From contig MQVO02000016.1 in assembly GCA_001986395.2 (NCBI GenBank), positions 740,226-804,225 of the forward strand: DNA of 64,000 bases. The letters are read 5' to 3'. The DNA comes from Irpex lacteus (Eukaryota > Basidiomycota > Agaricomycetes > Polyporales > Irpicaceae). This document shows positions 57,016 to 64,000 of this stretch, piece by piece (position 1 is the first letter of the stretch; each line of letters starts with the position of its first letter). The translations under genes and the position numbers were made by a program. Under the pieces are notes generated by a model. It was given only the letters and a program-made list of their open reading frames with translations, was not told where the DNA came from and searched no databases.

Positions 57016-57219
57016 TGACCGAGCTTTATTCGGAACCTACGCGTAGTACAAAAGAGATAGATGCCAGATCTCATAGGAGATCTGGCGTACATGTATCCGA
57101 TCAATAACTATACAGTATATACTAAATCGGGCAGATGGTTTCCCATCACTGGCGCGCGTGAGCGCGCGTGAGATAAGATAAGATTAGAATGCTTGCGCAT
57201 TCGAAGTGAGTCCCTCACA
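57016..57219 (-). mobile_element. Putative 3' LTR of the Ty3/gypsy element
   Basis: The 204-bp segment begins TGACCGAG and ends CCTCACA on the plus strand, that is TG...CA on the element strand. It is directly preceded on the element strand by a purine-rich AGGTGGGAGGA at about 57231-57221 (polypurine tract). It lies between the retroelement ORFs and the GH13 pseudogene. The partner LTR is outside the window, so the ends are inferred, not proven. A short inverted repeat CCAGATCTC...GAGATCTGG lies inside. Confidence 0.5.
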
Positions 57220-57264
57220 TCCTCCCACCTTAGACTGAGCACGGCCAGGTGATCGGTCTACGGC

Positions 57265-59823
57265 CTACTTCGAGGGCCCGAGGTTGGGGAAGTGTAGGGT
57301 GCTGTCCGTGGTGACGGGGACTATGACCCTAGCCAACCAGGCACGCACATACTCGAGGCGGAGTCCTCCAGAGGCAGCGTCGGCGATGTACTCAATGCGT
57401 GAGCGTTGGACATCGTCGAGGTAGCTGTTGAGGTTCTCGATAGTAGCGGGCACAGTGATGGGGAGGGCCTCGACGAATTGTTCGGCGGTGATAGGGCGTT
57501 GACGGATGAATTCGGCTACGCGCCGAATGAAGCCCAGCGTGATTCGGCCGGAGTTGTCGTGAGGCCCGAGCCTTGCTACGATGAGAAGCCCTCTGAGGGC
57601 GTTGAGGTCGGAGACCTGGTGACTTGCGTCACGAACAAGGCCTGGCAGCTCGACGTGGTACCATTCGCCTAGGCGTCGTACCCAGTTGTCGAGATTGTCG
57701 AGGTTGGGGCTCAAGTCGTCGACGTCGATTGGGAAAGAGTGGACGTCAGCCAGGTGTTCCGCGGCGGAATCCATGGCTACTTGATCCGTGGCCGTGGTTT
57801 CCGTTGTTGTGACGCCGTGAGGCGTCTGAATGGTGGTGGCGACGGCGGGCTCGGTGACCATGGGCACGTCAGTAGTAGTACCTTGCGGTACTGAGGGGGT
57901 GGTCAGGGTCGCCGAAGTGTGTGCCTCGGTGGGCGTCGAGGTGCTCGTGGCTGGACCAGGGTGTGCATCAGGCATCCTCGTGGCGGTTGCAGTTGGGAAG
58001 TTGCCCGTCCCGGTCGTGCTCGCGTGAGCCCGCTGCGTGTTGAGGTATTGGTTCGTCTGCGCGATGACTGCGTCAGAGGGACCAGCCCCGAAGGGGCCTG
58101 CATGCCGTCGAGGTGGAGGAGGAGGAGGAGGTTGAGGGTGGAAAGGGGGCGCTGCGCGGCCCTGGTGCTTCTCTATCTTCTTCAACCTCTTCTTCTCCTT
58201 CTGCCTCTCGCTGACCTGTTTGTATGGAGCCCATAGCGGGCGTGGCCAAGTGATGCCAGTGGCCTCGACCTCTGCAGGCATACGACGGTCCTTGGGGATT
58301 CGATTGCAGTAATCGACGAATTTTCCCCAGAACGTGAAGGCCTCGAGGTTGCCTTGCATCCAGGCTACTTCTCGTAGCCGCTGAGTTTCCTCAGCTGTCT
58401 CGGGGAATCTCCAGGGTAATTCGACGGCGGCATGCGCGTCGGGGTTGCCTGGGAGCCATCGTAGAAGTTCCCGCGACCGGTCGACCGTGCTGATGAGTCT
58501 GAAGTCGGGTACTGGAGGCGGGGCCCTGTTAGGGCCAGTGGCAATGGAGTGCGTGCGATAAGCACGCGTGCGTAACCATTCATTCCTTTCGGAATGTGTC
58601 ATTCTGCCTGCCGGCCAGTGTGCCGGCCATCCAGGGAACCCGTTGGGGAACAGCTCCAACTCCTGCATAGTCCAGTAGGTGCCGGTCAACGGATTGATCA
58701 TCGACACGTCCGGGCGCATGTCGGGGAACGGTGACCCTAAGGGCATGGGTCTACCGTACACGAGACACCATCCCGAGCGGGGGGTGTCGAACGCGATACG
58801 ATTGCCGTTCCTGTCGAGCAGGGGAGCCATTTGTTCCCGGGGGAACTCGCTGGTCTCCATCGTGGGCCTTCCCGTTAGGGAAGATGCAGGTTGTCTGGGA
58901 GGGGGGCTGGATGCCCTGACTCTCCCGTTGTCCCGAGGGTAGAAGTTACCACCTTGCGGTGGTCGTGGTGCGATGCGTTCTTCGAGTGGAGTCCGTGAGG
59001 TCTCCGGAGGCGTCGCGGGCTTGTCAACTGTCATTGGTTGATGCGCTCGCTGCGTTGCCTTTGGGAAGGACTTCTTCTTCTTCGACTTGGGGGGAACGTA
59101 TACCTCCCAGTCTTCCGACTCGCTCTCGTAGTCGCCGTAGATGTCCCTGGAGATCTCGTACATGGCGATCTCCTTGAGGAGTTCTTGCTCACTTACGTGA
59201 GCGTGTTTGCTGGACTCGTGTTGGGGGGACCGTGCTCGTCCTCTGGTAACGAGCTCCCTTCGCAGCTGTTCGCTCTTGTATTCTTGGTACTTGAGCGTCG
59301 TGCTGAGTCTGTCGACTCCTCCCTTCCACGAGTCGGCCTCTATTTTGTGGTTGGATGCCTTGATCTCAGCATCCTGCCGTTCGTCCCTGAGCCGTCGGTT
59401 GTCCCGACGTAAAGTGTCGTAGTCGCGACGCAGGCTGGCGTAATCGGCCTTGAGGTCCTTGTACCTCTCCCGCGCTCGTCTTAGGTCGTCGTCCAACGAC
59501 CGTCTGCTTGAGTCTGCTTCCGCAGACGTTAATTCCCCTTCTTCCTCCCCCCTAGGCGGCGATGACGACTCGTGAGGTCGCTTGCGCGACGAAGACGACA
59601 TCGCCGTCGACGACAATGTGGGTGACGGTGAGCGAATGTCTTCTCGGTCGGAGTCGTTGCCGAGAGAGACGGTCGCGTCTGGGGATGGGGTTCGGATGGT
59701 GGGTAGCGACGGAGTCGTGTCCGCCATCTCGACACTTGCGTGTCGCGGGGTCTTGCTGAGAGATTTGCTCCTTCTGGAGCGTCCTCGTCCTTGCTCCTCG
59801 TCGCTCATAGCGGCGGGAGCCAC
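57265..59823 (-). CDS. 852-residue ORF downstream of pol (ORF3 of the retroelement)
   Basis: One uninterrupted frame from MAPAAMSDEEQGRGRSRRSK to the stop at 57265. The N-terminal 110 residues are Ser/Arg/Asp/Glu-rich. About residues 110-195 form a coiled coil (RRARERYKDLKADYASLRRD and continuing). A Trp/Pro-rich region follows (NPLTGTYWTMQELELFPNGF, WPAHWPAGRMTHSERNEWLR), then KKRLKKIEKHQ, a poly-Pro run and a long Thr/Ala/Pro stretch. The end is a helical domain (LGFIRRVAEFIRQRPITAEQ). There is no zinc knuckle, no classic gag fold signature, no signal peptide and no membrane segment, so neither gag nor env is shown. It lies 198 bp after the chromodomain and before the putative LTR, in the same orientation. 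Probably an accessory element protein; a nested independent gene is possible. Confidence 0.6.
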   Translation of the reverse strand: MAPAAMSDEEQGRGRSRRSKSLSKTPRHASVEMADTTPSLPTIRTPSPDATVSLGNDSDREDIRSPSPTLSSTAMSSSSRKRPHESSSPPRGEEEGELTSAEADSSRRSLDDDLRRARERYKDLKADYASLRRDYDTLRRDNRRLRDERQDAEIKASNHKIEADSWKGGVDRLSTTLKYQEYKSEQLRRELVTRGRARSPQHESSKHAHVSEQELLKEIAMYEISRDIYGDYESESEDWEVYVPPKSKKKKSFPKATQRAHQPMTVDKPATPPETSRTPLEERIAPRPPQGGNFYPRDNGRVRASSPPPRQPASSLTGRPTMETSEFPREQMAPLLDRNGNRIAFDTPRSGWCLVYGRPMPLGSPFPDMRPDVSMINPLTGTYWTMQELELFPNGFPGWPAHWPAGRMTHSERNEWLRTRAYRTHSIATGPNRAPPPVPDFRLISTVDRSRELLRWLPGNPDAHAAVELPWRFPETAEETQRLREVAWMQGNLEAFTFWGKFVDYCNRIPKDRRMPAEVEATGITWPRPLWAPYKQVSERQKEKKRLKKIEKHQGRAAPPFHPQPPPPPPPRRHAGPFGAGPSDAVIAQTNQYLNTQRAHASTTGTGNFPTATATRMPDAHPGPATSTSTPTEAHTSATLTTPSVPQGTTTDVPMVTEPAVATTIQTPHGVTTTETTATDQVAMDSAAEHLADVHSFPIDVDDLSPNLDNLDNWVRRLGEWYHVELPGLVRDASHQVSDLNALRGLLIVARLGPHDNSGRITLGFIRRVAEFIRQRPITAEQFVEALPITVPATIENLNSYLDDVQRSRIEYIADAASGGLRLEYVRAWLARVIVPVTTDSTLHFPNLGPSK

Positions 59824-60021
59824 TCGCTGGCGTGGTAGGTGTGGTAAGGCGGGTGTGTGGGTGCACGCGTTGCCACGTCTGGGTTTTTTGGGGAGGTTGT
59901 GGTGGTGGTTGGCGGCGAAGTGAGTCGGTTAAGTGTAGCCGCCCGTAAATTGATGATTTTCTAATTTGTTTGGCCGTACGGCGCTTGCGCGTCGATTTAT
60001 CTAATCGCGCCGTTATCTTAT

Positions 60022-63000
60022 CTAACCCCGGCGTCGGGGTTTCGGCTTATCCTTCGGGATGTCCTTAACGTCGCCCACGCCCAACAACTCCAGATACCCG
60101 TCGAGGGCACTACAGTCCTGGACGTGTTCAACCGGTTCCCAAGTCTCGTCGCCGAGATCCCATCTTACCAGGAAAGTAAGTTTATTTCGGGTCCATTTAT
60201 GGTCGATTATCTCGTCGACGGACCACTCTCCATCCTTGGGGTTACCCAAGTCGTAGTATCGTCGCACCTCGCGGTGCGGGAAGAGCCTATCGTCGTTGGG
60301 CTCGTGTCTCCTGAGTTTGGAGACGTGGAATGTCGGATGTATTCGCCTCTTGGCGAGGTCCTCCGGCAGTCTCAGCGTATAATTGGAGGTCTCGGCGTGA
60401 GCCTTTATGACCTCGTATGGGCCTATGTACCTGGGAAGTAGCTTCTTCGCCCTTCCTTTCGGAAGGTTAAGGTTCTCCGTAGATAGGTACACTAGGTCCC
60501 CCTCCTGTATCTTGTTTTTCTACACCATGCAGGAGACTTTCGTCTCTTCTTCGTTTGTTCGCATGGTACGTCTGGTACACCCTGCTCTCGATGATGGCGT
60601 CGTGCGCCATCTCTAGGTTATCAATTGCTTGATCTGCGAACGCTTTTACTCCCGGTAGGGAGCTGTGTGGGACCCGTTGAGTCATCCGGGGCAAGTACCC
60701 TTGAGTGAGCTCGAACGGGGCGAATTTCGATGAGCTGTTGGTAGACGAGTTCAGTGCGAACTCGGTCATTGGCAACTGGTTAACCCAGTCGGACTGGTCC
60801 GGCTTTACCAGGGCTCGTAGCACCTGTATGATTGAACGGTTCGCCCGTTCTGTCGATCCATCCGTCTGGGGATGGAAGGCTGTCGACATTAAGAGCCTTG
60901 TGCCCAGCAGTCGGTGTACTTCCTTCCAGAAGGCCGACGTGAACTTCGAATCGCGGTCGCTCACGATCGATTCAGCCACCCCATGTAGCCTTACTATGTC
61001 CCTAACGTACATCCAGGCGAGCTCGCTGGCCTTCACCTTGGTTGTCGTGGGGATTAAGTGTACCGTCGACGTGAGTCGACACATCACTACCCATAGGTAG
61101 TCGAATCCTTGGCATGGGGAAACGGGCCCAAGAAGTCCATGGAGATGGACTGCCAGGGGTACGTAGGGATCGGCATAGAGTGTAGCAGTCCCGCTGGGGC
61201 TTGGTTGCTCGGCTTGGTGGTCTGGCAGGTTCCGCATGACAGGCAGAACTTGAGCACGTCGTTGCCAAGCGTCGGCCACCAGTACCAGCGGCGGATGTAC
61301 TCCCCCGTCTTACGGTGTCCGAAGTGACCTATGGTTGTGTGAGCGTTGTCAATAACAACGTCTATAAGGGCGCGGTTCCCCAGTTTAACCCGGGGTATGC
61401 ACATAACCTCCTGACCGAGGCGGTTCTTAGTGAAGAGGTAACCGTCCCTCTCACTGAAGGCGGGATGTTCCTCGGGAGCTTTCGCTACCTTACTGAACAT
61501 CGCGTCGTTGGAGTACCCAATTCTGATGGCTTCCGCCATCTCCTGGATCCGCTGAAGCTTGTGGGGCAGGGGTTCTACGTCCTCGTCATGCTCCGTGGGC
61601 GTAGGATCTTCCTGGTTCTCCTTGAGCTCCTGCGCCTCAGCTCTTCGTTCTTCCAACTCTTCCTTCGCGACGAGGTGTCTCGGGGACCTTCTCAGTCGTA
61701 CTGACCGGAGTTCCTCTCGTCGTTCCAGGGGCAATTCGTCTCCTTCCGGGTCGAATCGCGCGTCCGCGTTAACGTATTCATCATAGTTATGGGTTTCCCC
61801 ATCCTTGTCGTTGATGTAGTACCTAGACAGGCAGTCTGCGACTCTATTCGAGTCCCCTTTAACATACATGATCTTGTAGTTAAAGCGTTCGAGATATTCC
61901 ATCCACCTCGTTTGCCGAGGATTGAAGTTCGCTTGAGTCTTAAAGAACTCAAGGGCCTTGTGATCGGTGACGATCGTTATGGGATATCCTAGAAGCTTAT
62001 CCTCCCACTTAAGGAGGGCTTCCAATATGGCTATCATTTCTATCTCGAACACGCGATACGCATGTTGTGCGGCTGTGAACTTCTTCGACATGAAGCCTGC
62101 GGGGCGACAGTTGTGCCACTCAGGTCCTTGTCCGTACACAGCGCCGACTCCATATACAGAGGCGTCGCATATCACCCAAATCGGTTCCCCAGTTCGGGGA
62201 TCCACTGGCTTGAGTATTGGGACCTTGCACGCTAAGTCTTTTATCGACTGGAAGCACTTTTCGTGCAAGGGTCTCCACTGGAACGCATGTCCATTTCTGG
62301 ATATCTCGGCCAACGGTCCCGTGAAGGACGACACATCAGGCATGAAGTGCGCGAGGTATTGCACTAGACCAAGGAACCGTTGGATGTCTCCATAGTCCCT
62401 TGGCGTGCGCCATTCGCGTATCTTGGCCATTTTATCTGCACTTGCGTGCAGTCCCTGCTCGTCGATAATGTGACCTAGGCAGTCGGTCCTTTCCGAGTAC
62501 AAGTCGCATTTCGACGCCTTCAAGTACAATTCTGCTTTTCGCAGACACTCGAACACCGCCCTGAGGTGTTCCTGGTGTTCCTCTATCGTGTCCGAAGAAC
62601 ACGAATATGTCGTCGAGGTACACGTGCAGGAACTTCCCGATGTGCTCGCGGAAGATGTGTGTCATCAACCGTTGGAAGGTGGATGGGGCGTTGCAGTCGC
62701 CTTGTTGCATTACTTGGCTCAGCATCGTCCCATATACCGTCGAGAAATGCCGTCTTCCACACGTCTTCAGGTACTATTCGCACCTGTTCGTACGCGTCAG
62801 ACAAGTCAATCTTCGACCGGTACTTGGCCCGCGCGACGTCCATCCTTATTTGTTCCTGGTCTGGGAACGGAGAGACGTCGTGAATCGTGTTATCGTTCCG
62901 TTGCCTGGGCAATCGAACACGGTGCGGGAGTGACCCGTCCTTTTTGGGCAGGCATAGCATGGGGGCTGCCTGGGGGACATTCTGGAACGTCCACCATCCA

Positions 63001-63920
63001 GCCCTCACGTATCGCTGGATTTTCTCCAGCAGTTTAGGCTTCAGTGCGTCCGGGCACCTGGGCGTATGGTATCGGTATTGGTGTTTCTCGTCGATGATAG
63101 GTATCGGTGTGGTTGGATTTCCCTCATCGGTGGCAAGTTTTTCGGGCACCCCGATAACATATCTTCGTATTCTTTCAGCCATTGCTGTCGCAATGTGGGA
63201 ATGTCTTCGGCGTTGTATTTGGTGGATTGGCTATTGAGCTGTAGAGATGGGGGATGGACGTGTAGGGAGTTTGATGATTCGGGGGCTCCAGGAGATCTCT
63301 CCCCTGGATCCTCTAGTCATTCCTTCGAACTTGTCGCTCGAGTCTCCTTTTGTTTGCCCTTCAATCCCCTTCTTGTCATCTTCTTTGGCTCCTCCTCCCC
63401 CCCTAGCGAAGGTACTGGGGTAGTGCCGAAGCGGATGGTCCCTTTCTCGAAGTCCATCGTGACTTTGTTCATTTTCATGACGGGATTCCCCAGAACCATG
63501 TCGTAGTGGGTCGATGTTTACCACATCGAAGTATACGGGGAACTTCGAGTTCCCTACGGTGAGTGATTGCTCGGTGCCGTAGTTGATCTTTGATCGGCTT
63601 CCTACGCACCCCAGCTGGAGTCCTATCGGTTTCTCCAGCGGGAACCCGCTTATTGTTTGCCACAGTAGCAAACGCGGGGCTTATTGCGTTAATGCTTCGA
63701 TCCGCTGTCGAGCAGTATCACCCTTTCAAACCGTTGATACTGGCCACTTATCGTGACACAACGAGATGGTAGGCTGGGTCTGGGACGAGCTTGTCCCGTG
63801 ACCCTCATGGCAGCTCGCTGTCCTCGCTCCTCTGTCATGCTCCTCAGCGATGCGTTAGCGTCGGCGTCCACCCTCATGCCGTCCATGAGTTCGGTGGGGG
63901 GCCCATGGGGGACCTCCACT
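60022..63920 (-). pseudogene. Ty3/gypsy chromodomain retrotransposon pol, frameshifted
   Basis: Fungal LTR-retrotransposon polyprotein, read right to left. The protease has ILLDSGS (near 63,695). The reverse transcriptase has KYRSKIDLSDAYEQ and the YLDD box (near 62,615). RNase H carries ICDASVYGVGAVYGQGP and VTDHKALEFF (about 62175-61930). The integrase zinc finger has H...H...CLSCGTC (about 61340-61230), and the DDE core has SMDFLGPF, VSDRDSKF and TDGSTERANR. A chromodomain ends it: WSVDEIIDHKWTRNKLTFLV and RWDLGDETWEPVEHV (60260-60120). Frames change at about 63700, 63600, 63530, 62920, 62730, 62580, 61100 and 60490. The copy is therefore not autonomous unless these are sequence errors. 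Gag and the 5' LTR lie beyond 64000. Confidence 0.88.
60080..60260 (-). other. Chromodomain of the Ty3/gypsy integrase
   Basis: The frame 60492-60022 gives LSTENLNLPKGRAKKLLPRY and GPYEVIKAH (integrase C-terminal barrel), HPTFHVSKLRRH, then the chromodomain core with its aromatic positions (EIIDHKWTRNKLTFLVRW, ETWEP). Chromodomains guide such elements to heterochromatin by binding modified histone tails. This part is intact. Confidence 0.85.
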
Positions 63921-64000
63921 CCGTCGACTTCAGCGACGTGCTGCCAATAGAGCTCTTCATCACTTGAGTGATACAGCTCCGCGGGTGGTTGCTCGTCATG

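Noticed and set aside
57265..59823. Envelope-like gene in the env position
   Set aside because: The protein has no signal peptide, membrane segment or glycoprotein features. It is coiled-coil and low-complexity.

Overview
The window reads as nuclear DNA of a filamentous basidiomycete, most likely an agaricomycete. The genes have many short introns (about 45-120 nt) with GT...AG borders. F-box proteins with the basidiomycete-style IPPELF start, a GAL4-type Zn2Cys6 family, a JmjC-like protein, an Hsp20-like protein, a maltase-type GH13 relic and a chromodomain Ty3/gypsy element are all present. No bacterial, organellar or rRNA/tRNA feature was recognised.

Positions 1 to about 38,530 are a degenerate tandem array of five units of roughly 7-9 kb, and the window starts inside the array. 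Each unit carries, from left to right: relics of a serine/threonine kinase gene (minus strand); a small 'TPAKG' gene (minus; one intact copy, four broken); a divergent promoter region with an invariant CACGTGAC box and repeated upstream modules; a short Zn2Cys6 transcription factor (plus; four intact, the fifth frameshifted); a 3' minisatellite; and an F-box gene (minus; three intact, one frame-broken, one lacking exon 1). TF and F-box genes always converge tail to tail. All TF copies keep an N-terminal acidic region, a SUMO-type IKxEP motif and a C-terminal zinc cluster, while the Ser/Thr-rich middle varies. The array looks like birth-and-death evolution of a paired TF/F-box module, with the kinase left behind as debris. 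Two DNA-transposon-like insertions lie in it: about 1.7 kb in unit 4, and a 460-bp inverted-repeat element with an 8-bp target duplication in unit 5.

Positions 38,530-43,014 hold a MULE-like transposase gene with a SWIM zinc finger that can be read without a break through seven exons. From 43,456 to 54,085 come a 3'-truncated Est1/SMG7-like gene (minus), a small acidic-protein gene with internal repeats (plus), an unusual GATC-rich stretch, an Hsp20-like gene (plus), a many-exon JmjC-like gene (minus) and a large unrecognised gene with a frame break (minus).

Positions 56,023-57,010 are a GH13 maltase/oligo-1,6-glucosidase pseudogene cut off by a putative LTR at 57,016-57,219. From there to the right edge runs a minus-strand Ty3/gypsy chromodomain retrotransposon. 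Its pol (protease, reverse transcriptase, RNase H, integrase, chromodomain) is split by several frameshifts. A downstream 852-codon ORF in the same orientation is completely open. The 5' part of the element and its other LTR lie beyond the window.

Gene models were built by hand from conserved reading frames and splice signals. Exon borders shared by several copies are the most reliable.
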